DNA of 64,000 nt from Rhabdornis inornatus (taxonomy: Eukaryota > Chordata > Aves > Passeriformes > Rhabdornithidae). The position numbers and the translations under genes are program-made. The stretch is taken from assembly GCA_013397075.1 (NCBI GenBank), contig VWZS01000496.1, forward strand, positions 434,001-498,000, written 5' to 3'. Position 1 is the first letter of the stretch, and every line of letters starts with the position of its first letter. Positions 51,898 to 64,000 of this stretch are shown here, piece by piece. The notes under the pieces are model-generated. The model was not told where the DNA came from, did no database searches, and saw nothing but the letters and a program-made list of their open reading frames with translations.

Positions 51898-53151
51898 TGT
51901 AGTGAAGTCTTAGTCAAAATATGGTAGCTATTACAGAAAGACAGGTCAGAAAGAGGCAACTCATGCCTAGCCTAGGGGCAAGTCAAAAGTTGTTAGTACC
52001 TCTGCCTATGTATTACTTAATTGTTTTTCAAGGAGTCAGAAGATGCTGTGAGGGGATGTTAATAGCTGATGTTTCTGCTGCCATACCTTAACTGCATGCA
52101 GCAGAGACTGCACATACCTTGTCTGAGGAGTCTTTACATAGTAAAGAGAGCAAAGGATTCAGTTTTTACTGTGTCTTTGAGTATAAACTCCCACCTTAAT
52201 GAGAAATGGGTTGCTTTTACTACTGTAGAATAACAATAGAGGTTGCTTGAATTTTTGATTAGGTCAGGGAAATTCAGGTTAAATGGGTGCAAATTAGACC
52301 ATGTTCAAACTTATGTTCTGTAAATACAATTCAGCTTTCAATACACGTTTTGTAGACTTTTCATCATGGTTATATTTATTAATATTATCTTGCTGCAAGA
52401 AAATAATACTTGAAGGATTACTAGAGGGCTTTCTTTTCTGTCAGGGAAAATAAAAACATATTCAAAATAAGCTTGATGTGAAAGTACAAAATATGTGTCC
52501 TTCATTTTATATATAAAGGCTGAATAAGTGCCAATTTTGCATGTTCCCTAATTAATTTCAATTTAACAATTATTCATTTACTGCATCGTGCACTTCCTTG
52601 CTTATTGATATTGTGAATAGGTGTGTGAAATATGTATTTTATTCACTACACACAGTTGTGCAAATAATTTAATCCATGGTCTTTGTGTGATTGTCCATTA
52701 TTTGGGAAAGAAACCATGGTAGTCTGCATCCATATTGGTTCACATGTTTGGGTCCAGGATTTGGGATGACATAGGTTATGTCTGACTGTCACTTAAATTG
52801 AAGGATTGGCGTTCCCATTTAAATATGAGCAATAATTGCTATAAAGATCCCAAGGACAACAAAAGAGCTTTTCAAGAGTACTGAAAGTAAGAGTGTCTCC
52901 TGTTAGTGTTGGAGTAATAATTTCAGTTCCAAAGGTTTCCCTTGATTGTCTGAGATTTTGTGACAGTTCTTTCAACTGCTCATTTACTTAGTGTTTTTAA
53001 AGATGCTAAAGCTGTATGGAAATGCTTATTAAATTAAGTAACACTGATAGTAGGAGAATTCAGTTTTAAGTTTTTTAATAAAGAAGAATGTGTTTGACAT
53101 ACTTCAGTATGATAGTAGTTAAGATATCTAAGGATGTAATTCTCAATTGTA

Positions 53152-53184
53152 TTTTTTTTCTTTTTTTTTACTTTTTTTTTTTCC
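53152..53184. repeat. Poly-T tract
   Basis: Three long T-runs are separated by single C or A interruptions. It is a polypyrimidine tract on the transcribed sense strand with no adjacent exon recognised. Confidence 0.85.
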
Positions 53185-53276
53185 TCCTAAGACTTCTCTA
53201 CTCTTAACCAGCAGCTACAAGAGTTGAAACTTTGTTAATAATTTTTGTAATTTTCATACAGAGAGAAAATGGAGGG

Positions 53277-53308
53277 GTTTTTTTGTTTGTTGGTTTGTTT
53301 GTTTTTTT
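53277..53308. repeat. (TTTG)n / poly-T simple repeat
   Basis: T7 followed by GTTTGTTGGTTTGTTTG and a T7 run. Confidence 0.85.
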
Positions 53309-54606
53309 AAGAAAAAGAAGAAAGGCAACAGCAATTAGTTCAGCTCAGAGCACTTTCCTCCACAGCTAGACAATTTTAAAGTGGCTTAATCACTTTCTTT
53401 TAGTAAAGGTGAGATGAAGAGAGATCAGATCAACAGTGCAATCTGAGTATGAAAATCCTTAACCTGGTTTAAATAGACAGGACTTGGTAACCCCACAACA
53501 GGTTGCTGTTTTCTGTTACTCTGCTCACAAATCTCCTGTGTATATGAAGTATTGACTCTTTCATCAAAATTCTCTGTAAGAGAAAATTCCCTTAAATCTG
53601 GATAATATATGGCCACTTTTGTTTCCTCTTTCTGGTTTTTTTTTTTTTTTACATTTCCATTTGGTTGCATTAGCTGGTACTTGAGATGATGCACTTGAAG
53701 GCCTTCTTTCTGCTGAACTTGGTCAACAAGATATTTGAGGTAGATGTTTGTTGCATTTGAGTGCATTTTGCTGACCATATTTTGCTATTTATTCTACTCC
53801 TGAAGTAAATGCAGGCATGGCTCCCTAAAATCATACTTGGCAGCAAGGTCTAATGACAAGACCAGCCTCCCAACCAAGTCTTCTGGGCATGTCCTTGCTG
53901 ATGGCTGATGCAGGCCTGTGAGTTAGAAAAGAGCTGTGTCTGTTGTAAGAAGTGTTTGACTGAAAGTTGGCTTTTAGAACTGGGAGCTCAAGTGGGCAGT
54001 GTGCTGCCTGCTGCTTTCACATATCCAAAGGTGTTACAGCACAGACCGTAAATGTGACCATTGACTGTACATCATGATTATGTCATATAAGTGCAGCTGG
54101 AAGAACATTTGTCTGGCATTAAACCAAACAGCTCAACTCTTTCAGACAGCAGCACACACATAACAGTTTCAGACCGTTCATCCATCTAGTTTTTGATATA
54201 CTGTGAAAAGAAATGCCAGAATTTATGCACATGGCCACACTGCTGACAGATTCCTCAGGATACTTTGAAGAAATCTGACAGCTCCAATTTAAGTTTACTA
54301 ATGTGATAAAGTATTTTTTAAAGGGTATAAACATTTTATATGGGAAGCTGCAGTCGTGCCAGTGAAAGTGTTCGGCTTTACAAAAGCATAAAGAAAACAA
54401 ATGCCCCTCCATAAAACAACATGGCTTTGCAGTAATATCGTTAGAGAAATTTATATAGTTAAATCAGCGGAAGGATTCCATAGGCCATTGGATTTCTGGG
54501 GCAAAAATCTTGAAAGATCATAAATATTTTAACATAGGTAAGGTTAAATTGTGAGATTAAAAACCCAAAACAAAATAACTTCTGTTTTTATTTCTGTTTG
54601 GGTACT

Positions 54607-54640
54607 TTTTTTGGTTTGGTTTTTTTTTCTTTTTTTTTAA
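54607..54640. repeat. T-rich low-complexity tract
   Basis: T-runs interrupted by GG and a single C. Confidence 0.8.
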
Positions 54641-57600
54641 TTTGATCCTCTAAATTAGACTTCATTCTTTATGGAAACACCTTTGCAAAAGTCAAATCCA
54701 GTTGTTTAATCTTTTTAGATAATACTCCTTGGTTGATGTGAAAGTTTGGACCAACTTCCTTAATGCTTTTAACTTAGCATGGATGAAATAGATTTTCAAC
54801 TTGAGCTTGTTAAAAAGTTAATTGCTGTTCAGGATAATTACTTGATTTCTGCTGTACTGTACTGCATAACATTCTTTTTGCAGTAAAATCACATCTTAGA
54901 GTGAGAACACTTAAAAATAACAATTACTCTGACTTTATAACCATCAAAGGAAGGTAAGCACCTTATTGTTCCCTACTTCAGAGTTGCACAGTGAAAATCA
55001 ATTGGTTTGGTTGTGTCAGGTGTAAATTTGAAACAATAAAGACAGTGGAATAAACTTCTAGAGTCTGCACTGAGTCAAGGGGTCCTCCTACCGTCACTCT
55101 TGCTCACAGGGAACATCTGAAGTGACAGTAGAGGAGATATTAAAATGTATTGCCAGAGGCTGATGGTAATTACCTAGGAGGGGAAAGGAATTAAGGGATG
55201 AAATGGCTCTGCCTTGTACCAGTTGCTGAAGTCTGATGTGCCACCAGAGAACTAGAAGGTGTGCAATATACCTCAAAATTGGAGGGGAGGGAGAGGGATG
55301 ATGTGTGATCTGTGAAACTACCCAATAAACTCAAGATTCAAAATAATCATTAGAAACAATGTTAAACAATAAAATAATAAATACAATTTGTATTGAGGGG
55401 ATTCTGAATATCAGAAATGTGTCAGAGGTGTTTTTGAGAAACCAACTGATATTTGAAAGAGAAGGGTTTGTTTGATAGTCTGTCTGGGTTTTCTGGTGGT
55501 CATACTTTGCTTCTTCTACAGCTGCTTTGTGTGTTTCATTGTTGGCACAGGAGTCTGTGGATGCCAAACATTTGCAATGGTTTAAAAATGGATTAAGAAA
55601 TTAATGGAAGAAAAGTTCACTTATGCTCTTAAACATAAAGCTGCCACTCTTGTTTTGAAAACTACTGAACTGTGAATTGGTGGAAGATAGCAGTGTAGAA
55701 AAACTGTAGGGCAAAAATTTTGGAGCAGAGATTTACTTTTCTATTGTAGTTTTTCTAAGAATCTATTCCTCTCCTGTCATGAAGAAAAGACATTGATGTA
55801 AACCCTCTGTCATCACTAGTGTGGTTAATCATATGAATATCTGAAGAGCATAAAATTGCAAAATCCCTGTTAAGCATCTGCATCTTCCTCTGGCCAGTGC
55901 TTCCTGTGGCAATATTAATTCTTAAAAATATTAAATAATAAATTCACCTGGTATATTTTAAAGTTTAATATTGTTCTCTCAATAGCTTACTATTGAATAT
56001 TTGCTCTTCTATAACTGAATATTCTTAATTAAAAACTGCTTTAGTAGTATGATACATGTATCACACAGTAAATGATCCTGTTCAGAATGAGATGTACAAG
56101 AATACATCTGGATGCTCCTGAAATGATTCAACATACTCTTTCTCAGCCTTCAAATGGAATTCCCTTATAGCTTTTTCACGTGCTGTTTTCTGTATATTGT
56201 CTTTGTTAAGTGATGGATTCAATGGATGAACATGGTATTGGGTGCTAAACTTTCTCATCACTTTCTAAATCTTCTCATTTCTTTCAGAAGATAGATGTGG
56301 ATACACTCTTCTCTGTGAATGTGACACCCATCTCTGCCCAGTTACTCATTCCTTTGTTGCCTCTTACAGCACACTCACCATTTTCACTTAAGCCTAGCTC
56401 AAAATTTAACATCTAAGTACAATTTTGATGGAATCAAAGTGCAGGAGAATAATCCTGAGAATGTCACTGAGTGAGCTGCAAACTCTGGAAGGCCAGCTCC
56501 TTCACTAGTGGAGTTCAGAGTTCAGGTGCCTAGTGTTTTAGTGCCATGAGAGCCCAGAGGTGGCTCAGGCTCAGCTGAGTGGAATGTCCTGGCTTGTGCC
56601 TGGTGCACAAGGCCATGGGGATCGGGCAGCTGCACTCACTGCTCAACCTCCCAAGCCAATACTGTAGCAGGTGTATTTAGCACACGTTGAACGTGTACTG
56701 ACGGTGCTGCAAAGCTATGGCTGTAGAGCTGTTACAAATGGGGTCATTCCTGAATACCTGTGGGTAAGTGATAAGAGCATCTCTCCAGGCAATGTAAAAC
56801 CAGGATCACAGGACTGCTTTAACTAGAGGGAATCCAAGCCAGAGCTTGTGATTTTCAGAGAAATCTCCATTCCCCTAGGAGGGTTTCTGCTTGCTACTCA
56901 GTGATCAGTAGATACAAAGGTACTTGTGAAAGGCAGGACCAAATTCAGGACTTTGCCTTCCCAGATGATTCATGGAAGAGAGGATCTAGAGACCGGTCCT
57001 ATCACTGCCCCTTGCCTCTCTAAATCTTTTCTTGCTGACCCAATGAACAAGTATTAGTGTATGTCCTTGTCCAGTTTGGCTTTAAGCTGGTAAGTGTCAT
57101 GCTCTTTAACCTAGTGCATAGCTGATCATATAGTGCAGTAAATAACAATTCCTATACTCCTTCCTCCAGCTTAAAAAAAAACCCTAAAACTACCTCTGTC
57201 ACTTATGTCCAAGTGACATATGAAGTGAAACACTTAATTTGGGGGAAGCTGACAATTCCAGTCTTTTTTCAGTATCAAGCTGGAGGCTTTTGCTCAGTGT
57301 ACAATCTCTAGGAAGAAGTGGTATTTTTCACCATTTTATGTCATTTACTTTAGATACACTCTTGTTCCTCTGCCCTTTTCAGTCTACCAACAAAAGTTGA
57401 ATTCCACTCTGTATGCCTCAGTCTTTACATTCAGAATAGGGAGTGGATTAAAAAAAGAAATAATAATAACAGTAATTTAAAAAAATAAAAATTACATGGA
57501 CCCAAGGAAAACCAAATATAGGCAAGTTTATATTTTTTACCCCTGCAAACAATGTGTTTGTGCTGGCATGATAGGTAAGGGTGTCTTTTCATCATGCTTT

Positions 57601-58763
57601 TGCTTACAGGCATGGATCAGGGATCCCTGTTAGGGCAGTTGGTTAGACAAACTTTTATGCATCTAAAAAAGCGGGGTTGTTTACTCTGCTTTGGCAAGTA
57701 GGTGTCTTGACAACCCTTGTGGATGTGACTAGAGGAGTGTGTTGATAATTATGCTGAAACTCAATACGGGTTTTCATCCCCTTCTGCATTCCCAAGCCTT
57801 TTCTATAAGGAAACTAAATTCAGCTGTGGAAGTTTTAGAAGTAATTACATTGAAAATGCCATGTAGTGGGAAGAAGATTTGAAAACGTGGTTCAATATTT
57901 TGTTTTAAATGGATTTGTAATTACATATGGGAATTCTTTGCTTCCACAGTCCTGAATGGGACAGGAGGAGAAGAATGACAGCGTACGTGGGAGTATTGAT
58001 TTTAAATAACTAGACTATTAAATGATAGCAAAAAATGTATCACTCAGTAGATACCTCTAAGGATGAAATCACTTTCATCTGTCACTGAGGAATGGAAATA
58101 AGTTTTAGACTTTAGCTTTTGATATAGATTTTATGGACTTTTTAGCCTGTATAATTGGATTAGAATTGCTGCACTTGTAACCTTTTTAGTGACTACTCAT
58201 TCAAGTATCGACATACGTATGTGTTTTATCAGTATCACCCTTGTGGCTCAAAGGCTTGGTCTACAAACAAATGAGTATCTGTCTCTCAAGATATGTCTGT
58301 CAATTGCTGGAAACTTCTAGAAAACATGTAATTTATAATAATATTGATTTTCATTTTTTTTTCCCCAGCTTGAATTTAGCAACATCTCTTCAGGCTGACA
58401 GTGCTGGCTTGGCTATAAAACCCTTTGTTTGAGTTCAGATGGAACCATAGTTCAAAGAGTCTCCCTGGATGATACTTAAATCATGTTAGTCTCTCTGCAA
58501 AGTCTTTTATGTCTGTTAGTAGAGTTGAGAAGCATTAAGTTGCTTGTAATAGTTAATAGTGAAAAACACAAAGATTTGCTTAATAAAACTACTTTCAAAT
58601 CTATGTTGAACTAGTATCATTAATACACAAGAGGTTGAAAAAAGTGATTATGATATTTTAAGTTATTGGCTTTTTAAATTTAATTTTATTTTGAATGAGA
58701 AAGCAGGAAAATGCACTGGGGATTTTATTAAAGACAGTTTCTAATCCCTTTCTTTCTTTAAAT

Positions 58764-58829
58764 ACTTGAAGATAAAGGAAACTTTATTTGAAAATAAAGG
58801 AAACTAAATATTTGAAAATAAAGGAAAGG
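58764..58829. repeat. Imperfect tandem repeat, about 22-24 bp x 3
   Basis: Three copies of a unit like ATTTGAAAATAAAGGAAACT start at 58764, 58786 and 58810. The first copy is the most diverged (ACTTGAAGATAAAGGAAACT), and the last two are nearly identical over 19 bp. Confidence 0.85.
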
Positions 58830-58848
58830 TTCTAGTCTTAGAACCTTT
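58825..58848. repeat. Perfect 10-bp hairpin with GTCT loop
   Basis: AAAGGTTCTA pairs perfectly with TAGAACCTTT around a 4-nt loop and is followed by T residues. It sits directly at the end of the 22-24 bp tandem repeat. Confidence 0.9.
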
Positions 58849-59291
58849 TTATTCATCAAGTTCTAAATCTCTCTAATTTAAGAGATTCAGTAATTCATGA
58901 TTAGGAATATCATCACATAGATACAAAGCCCACTGGAACTGGAGAGCAGACACATATTTCATCTGGAAATATGATGACAGATAGTCTGAATTTTCATGTG
59001 GATGCAGTATGTATTTGAGTTTGTAAACAGGCAGTTTCCAAAAGCAAATGCAAACCTTTTGCCCAAAATGCTTAACTGATAAGAGAGTTATGCTGATCCA
59101 AAGGTGGTCTTCGTGATCTCAGAGTAACTTCCTCAATCTCTATTCACAACATGTAATAATCTGTTTTGTTTTGGTTTTCCTTGGTGTGCAGAAAACCATA
59201 TAGCTGTCGTGTATTACAAGCACATGGAATTAGATTATGTACAATGCCAACAATATGAAAGTGTTAACTTAAATAGCAATTTTAATTCAAA

Positions 59292-59340
59292 TTTTTATTC
59301 TAATTTTATTCTAATTTTATCTAATTTTATCCTAATTTTA
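59292..59340. repeat. Minisatellite-like (TTTTATTCTAA)n, about 4 copies
   Basis: Tandem units TTTTATTCTAA, TTTTATTCTAA, TTTTATCTAA and TTTTATCCTAA run from 59292, then decay. The period is 10-11 bp, close to one helical turn. Confidence 0.85.
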
Positions 59341-59582
59341 AATAAAATCTGCTTCTCAACCATAGGGATTTTTTAATGTTTTGCTGAAAATACCTGAGCT
59401 CAGCTGGGGAAACCATATCCATATGAACAGTCCTATTAACATCAACGTTTGGGGCTAACTGAGCTACAGAGTAATTGAACAGTGGTACAGACTTGTTCTC
59501 AGGGAGTTCTTTAGAGGTGGGAAGCACTCTTTGATTTTCCTCTCTTCATTCTCCTATTTCCAGTGGCTTTTGATTGTTGGTT

Positions 59583-59605
59583 GGGTTGGGTTGGTTTGGG
59601 GTGGG
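59583..59605 (+). other. Putative G-quadruplex motif
   Basis: G-runs at 59583-59585, 59588-59590, 59598-59601 and 59603-59605 have loops of 2, 7 and 1 nt. The left part contains GGGTT-type repeats. It would be present in the SORCS2 pre-mRNA. Confidence 0.75.
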
Positions 59606-61846
59606 CGTGGTGGTTTTCAGCCTTTCTTTAAGCTCTAAGTATGTTTCCTTTTTGTATAAATAGAACTTGACACACATAAATAATCTTTTTTAATTCAGTG
59701 GGGACTACCTGTGATTTTAAACTGCAGATCACCCACATTCCTTGGGGCACGGATTACTTCTCATGAAGTGCAGAGCATATTGTCAGCACTCAAAATAAGT
59801 AAACTACAGATAAGATATGAGGGTTAGATTGATGAGTCTGCAGAAAAGTACAGAACTTTTTTTAAAATTAAAGACACCACTGCTTTCTATCCTTATGCTT
59901 GAATACTCAAAACAGGCTAAGTAAACTTGTCTTAAGCTTTCCAAAGTATTTTCTTTTTGGAAAGAAGACCAAGAAGGATAAAGATCTTACCAGATGTATG
60001 CTTTGAGGAGGAATATATGATGGAAAAGACCAAGTTAGAAGTAAAAGAGATGCTATTCCAACTTGACCTTTAACATCTATCCCCGGATGATGTTCTGTGA
60101 ACAGCTCTAGTGGTTTTCACTTTAAAAATCTTGGTTTCCCCTGGTACCTGGCATGCCGAGGCTCTCTGCAGTCCACATTCTCCTTCTGACTGATGAGTTT
60201 TTGATAAAACAGGCTTTGGATAGAAATACTCTGGCAGAAATTCTGGCAGTGGTGCTAGAGATCTGTATTTGCATGGGGAGAGTCAGGTTGTGCTTTTTTA
60301 GTGGATAGCAGAGGTTATTCACCTGGGAAATGTGGATGAAGTGTGACTGCATTTGTCCTTTTTGTCTACTAGCATTTCTAAGGTGTATGTCTCTCTCACA
60401 GGAATCTATCCATGCTCACACAAACCAGAAATGACCTCCCACTGAATCAAAGGCAGGCTGTCTCCAGAATAATCACAATCTTTATACCCTAAAAATGCTT
60501 TTTTGAAATAAGTCAAGTAGGCAATAAACAGATGTTTTCTGGATCCTGATGTGTTGTTCAGATGCAGCTTTAGTGCCGTGAGCTTTCAGCTGCTGCTTTG
60601 GGACCCTGTGGATACAAATTTCCTTGGATTTCTTACAGCTTGTGGTGATGGTGGGAAGAAGCACCACTGACCTCTCTTTTCCTCTCCTTACTGGTAGCAT
60701 TCCTAGGTTATATACAACTACAAACTTGGAAGTATTGGCTGAAGAACCTCAGGCTAATCATTTCAGGACATTCATGGGATATTTTTAAAATCTTTCTCTT
60801 AAGTTTGTTTTCATGTTACAGAAGGTTGCAGCAAGAGGCAGATTGGGAGTTCAGCAGCAGATGATGCCTACTGCAAAGGGGGCTGAGGGCTTTAAATGGG
60901 GATAAAGAGAAAAATAAGCTGCAAGTCCCTTTTGAAAGCTTTTGAAGCCATAATCCGTCTGTACTGTAGGTTTTTGTGGTGGTTAGAAACTCATGTCAAT
61001 GCAGCTTTTTCAGCTTCGGATACTGGTGATGGCATAAGGCTACATTTAAAAAAAGTGTGAAGTTGTAGTAACTCTAGTAGCAGAAGAAGTTGAAGCCACA
61101 GGGGTGAACAACAACTAACATATCAAAGTGTAAAGTATGTTTTTATCTCAGTTCTCGGTCCTTTTGTAAGATATTAATGGTGTATTTGAAATGCAAATGA
61201 GAAGGGATGAAATTTTATTGCAAAACCATATTCCACATCAAACTTTGATGTCTCATTATACATAAAGAACTTCTAAATTTTTTGTAGTTTTTAAAATCAG
61301 CGCAACATATTCTTAAAGAGTCTGCATTTAAGATAAAAGATTCAGTGAGCAAACAGCAGTTGCTGTTTTAAGTGCACGTTCCTATTCTCCAAAGCATCAA
61401 GCAGAGGAATCATTAAGTCTCCTTTGTTTATACCGAGTTGAAGGAGAGGGTGGAAGGTGAGTAAAGACATTGTGGTAATTTTCTCAGAGACTATTTTATA
61501 CAGCCCTTTTGTACCACCTGACTGGCAATCAATAGTACTTTATTGGAAAACAAGTAAGCAAAATGAAAACCCAGGACAGCTCTTGAGCACAGCTGCTGTC
61601 ATTGCCATTAGGAAACAAAATCTTCCTCTAGCTTTCAATATTTGCACGAAAGACAATGATGCTGTTGGAGTTTGACTTTAAATTTGACTTATTTTCAGGA
61701 CCTCTCTAAGATGTTGCTTTTGTTTTTTTTTTTAGTTTTTGAGGTTATTTTACAGAAAGCATTGTCTGCTATTTTTGTGGAATATAAATCCCATATGCTT
61801 GTATGTGCTGTACCAACAGAGTAACTTCTACTGGGAAAGATTTAAC

Positions 61847-61876
61847 TTTTCTTTTCTTTTCTTTTTTTTTTTTAAG
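61847..61876. repeat. (TTTTC)n / poly-T tract
   Basis: About three CTTTT units followed by a T12-type run. It is a polypyrimidine tract on the + strand. Confidence 0.85.
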
Positions 61877-62355
61877 CTCCATGTTCTTTCTTCCCTCTTT
61901 TCTTCCTCCGCTTCCATCCCCAACTTCAATTCTCTAAAATGACGTAAATAGGAATGAAATTTCAAAGAGGTGGAGAAGGGAATTCTTAACTGACATTGTC
62001 TCAGAGAAACTCTTGATTGATTTAGTTTGCCCATTGAGTGTCTTACTTGTGTGCTCTCCTGAAATCTGACCACGGAACCAACTCTGTAATTCAGGCTGGA
62101 AGTTGTCAGATGAAATGGAAGCCTTTTCCTAAGAAAAGAAAGAGAAAATTGTTTGACAATTATTCAGAAAAATGTGATGAAGCTGTGAGAATTATGAATG
62201 GAACAACATTGATTTTGAAATATTGTCATCAAGATAAGCATTGTTGACCTGTTCTGGTAGTCTTCTATTTCTTTGGTTTGGTAATGATCACTTCATAAAA
62301 CTGCCTTCAGGCCAGGGAGGAAAATCTCCTAAAATTATTAATTATTATTGTTATT

Positions 62356-62405
62356 TTTTTCTTTCTTAGGCTTTTTCTTTTTTTTCTTTTTTTTTTCTTT
62401 TTTTT
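62356..62405. repeat. Polypyrimidine tract
   Basis: T-runs are broken by single C residues and one AGG interruption. It resembles an acceptor-type pyrimidine tract, but no coding segment with SORCS2 similarity follows. Confidence 0.8.
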
Positions 62406-62875
62406 ACATATTCAAAAATATGAATGGATGAAATTGTAAAAATTAAAGATGATTAATTGGGTAGGATTCCTCAGGCCTAAGTGAAGATGTCCATTCTCTG
62501 TTAATTTTAATTGGTGGAAAAAACTGCATTTTTAGGATGCAGTTCAATTCATAGAATGCATGTCTGAATTTGTGCCTTACAGTGCCTATTTCTCTTCATT
62601 ATGTAGAGATGCTTGGGTAACTATTTCAAGTCTAGATATTCGTGCAGATGTTTAAATTTAGAAATTAATTTTATGCTCTGACTTGACAGCATCCAGTAAA
62701 AAATAGGTCTTGGCATCAGTGTAGACAGCTACATTCAGGCTTCTATGTGCAACAGCTGCCAAGTAATAAAAAAATATTCAAAAGTTGTGACAGTGAGGAA
62801 GGGGAAAATGCTGAGGACACTATGACTATGATTTTATTAAAAACCTAAGAAAAATCAGTGTTTTGCCCTCACCTG

Positions 62876-63030
62876 AGATTCTGTGTTTGGTTCCAATTGC
62901 TGCATCAGAAAGACACCGGAGAGAGAAAGAGAGGGGTTTAGAGGGAAGATGAGGATGAGGTGTTTATGGAGAAAATGTATCATATGAAGAGCCTGAAATG
63001 CCTTGGACTGTTTAAGGAGAGATGAATAAG
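62876..63030 (+). mobile_element. Degenerate CR1 LINE fragment, sense
   Basis: GTGTTTGGTTCCAATTGCTGC, AAAGACACCGGAGAGAG, GGAGAAAATGTATCATATGA and TTGGACTGTTTAAGGAGAGA can be matched to the CR1 region for which I recall TGTGTCCAGTTCTGGGC, AAAGACATTGAGGTGCTGGA, GAGAAAATGTCTTATGAGG and GGGACTGTTTAGCCTGGAG. It is more diverged than the other copies and lacks the 3' end. Confidence 0.65.
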
Positions 63031-64000
63031 AGGGAAACAGTAAAATTAGCCAAAGTAATGATTACAGTAAAAAAAAAAAAAATCAGGATGTGCATTTGTA
63101 TTTTATTTTTAAAGCTTGAATAGAAGAACAAGGGAACTCTGATTGAAAGTGGAAGGGGTAAATAAAAACTGATAGAAGAAAATTCTTTTTTCAGATATTG
63201 TATAACTATGACATGCAGTCATTTCCCTAAGATGGTATTGAGGTTAGTGTTTTACCAGCCTTGGAAAAAAGGACTGGAGATATATGTATGGGAACAAGTG
63301 AAGCATCTACAGCTATGAAAACAGGCAACATCCCCCCTCAAAAATGAGAGTAGCTTTGAGTGTTTTCAAAGTAATTTCAGAATTCCTGGACCAGCATGGC
63401 TTTGGAATGATTTCAGATTTCACCACTTTTGAACCAAGTATAAAGTAAGTGGTTTTGAGGAATTTTTTTTTAAAGTTAATTTGTTTATGCAAAATAGATG
63501 TACTGTTTGAAATCATGAGATTGGATCTTGCTTGGTTATCATCTGCTCTCATTTATTCGACTTTATGCAAAATCCATTGTGGCCCTCTGTCAGAATGAAG
63601 GCATATTTTTGTTTGTGATATATTAAGAGCAAAATAGCAGTGATATTTCAAAAAGAGTGGGCTAAATCAGTTTCAGTATATTGTCTGACTGGGAGATGAG
63701 CTCAAAGGAATCTCAAAGCAATTCAAGCAGGTTGCAGCCTTTAAATGCTAATTGGGTTTGTCTGCAATGTTATTGATAGAGCCTCTAAGGAAGAGAATGA
63801 GAATTCATTATTCTTATACGAATAACCAAAGGAAGAGGAAGTGAATTAAAGGGAGATGTACTTTTTCTTCCTGAATTCCGGATCTATCAAACCTATTTCA
63901 TGCACTTCCATCTTGTGTCTAGTGGCCAGTGTAATGTTTTAGATTTGATTCTGTTTATAGGTCATTAAATATCTGTTGCAAATATCGGTGAGGTTTTTTT
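63031..64000 (+). other. Intronic stretch to window end
   Basis: Nothing recognisable apart from an A14 run at 63069-63082. The intron continues beyond the window. Confidence 0.6.

Larger units (their letters stand above)
51259..62875 (+). other. Intronic stretch, AT-rich with several small repeats
   Basis: No exon is recognisable in these 11.6 kb. It holds a 14-bp perfect tandem duplication at 51870-51897, T-rich tracts at 53152-53184, 53277-53308, 54607-54640, 61847-61876 and 62356-62405, a 14-bp palindrome at 56050-56063 (TGATACATGTATCA), a G+C-richer patch near 56480-56660 and the tandem repeats, hairpin and G4 motif near 58.8-59.6 kb. Confidence 0.6.
7429..64000 (+). other. SORCS2: Downstream SORCS2 intron (partial, at least 56.5 kb)
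   Basis: The region begins at the exon's donor and continues past the window end. The next SORCS2 exon should begin with codons for VILVSSSL and an SADEGATF-like Asp-box. I saw no such segment behind a splice acceptor. SORCS2 is known to have very large introns in its 5' half, so this length is plausible. The intron contains the scattered CR1 and LTR fragments, simple repeats and structural motifs listed separately. Confidence 0.7.

Noticed and set aside
56480..56660. G+C-richer patch considered as a transposon or LTR
   Set aside because: No terminal features, polyadenylation signal or recognisable consensus.
1..64000. Prokaryotic-type systems, CRISPR arrays, tRNA or rRNA genes, intact retroviral genes
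   Set aside because: None seen. Repeats are dispersed eukaryotic retroelement fragments, and no reading frame resembles gag, pol, env or a complete CR1 ORF2.

Overview
The window looks like a bird nuclear genome and is almost entirely intronic. Signs of a bird are degenerate CR1 LINE fragments with the avian 3' end (tandem ATTCTGTG-type octamers), a fragment matching the start of a common avian retroviral LTR, an AT-rich background and a low overall repeat load. The species cannot be told from the sequence. There are no prokaryotic features: no operons, CRISPR arrays, phage or plasmid genes.

One protein-coding exon can be supported, on the + strand at 7329-7428. It has a good acceptor (pyrimidine tract then CAG) and a strong donor (AAG|GTATGT). 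It encodes 33 residues of a VPS10 beta-propeller, including an Asp-box (SSDFGTLY). The best match I can recall is SORCS2, a neuronal sorting and proneurotrophin receptor, rather than its paralogues SORCS1 or SORCS3. The rest of the window is therefore read as SORCS2 intron: at least 7.3 kb upstream and at least 56.5 kb downstream, where I found no further exon.

Layout: 1-7328 upstream intron (unique sequence, one short tandem duplication, a G+C-richer patch near 5.9-6.4 kb); 7329-7428 exon; 8900-9130 an LTR fragment abutting an antisense CR1 fragment; 9131-20366 mostly unique sequence with a G-quadruplex motif, short perfect hairpins and a probable MIR relic; 20367-20800 a mosaic of CR1 pieces in both orientations; 27690-28085 a G+C-rich LTR-like block; 34101-34136 a C-rich, i-motif/G4-type tract; 38021-38043 a run of 23 A; 43886-44090 a well-preserved sense CR1 3' end; 50490-51111 a sense CR1 split by about 430 bp of LTR-like DNA; 58764-58848 and 59292-59340 short tandem repeats and a hairpin; 59583-59605 a G4 motif; 62876-63030 a degenerate sense CR1.

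I did not find a previously undescribed system. The points most worth checking are two in-frame upstream splice acceptors at the exon, the split CR1 at 50.5-51.1 kb, the head-to-head CR1 mosaic at 20.4-20.8 kb, and the three G-quadruplex-type motifs.
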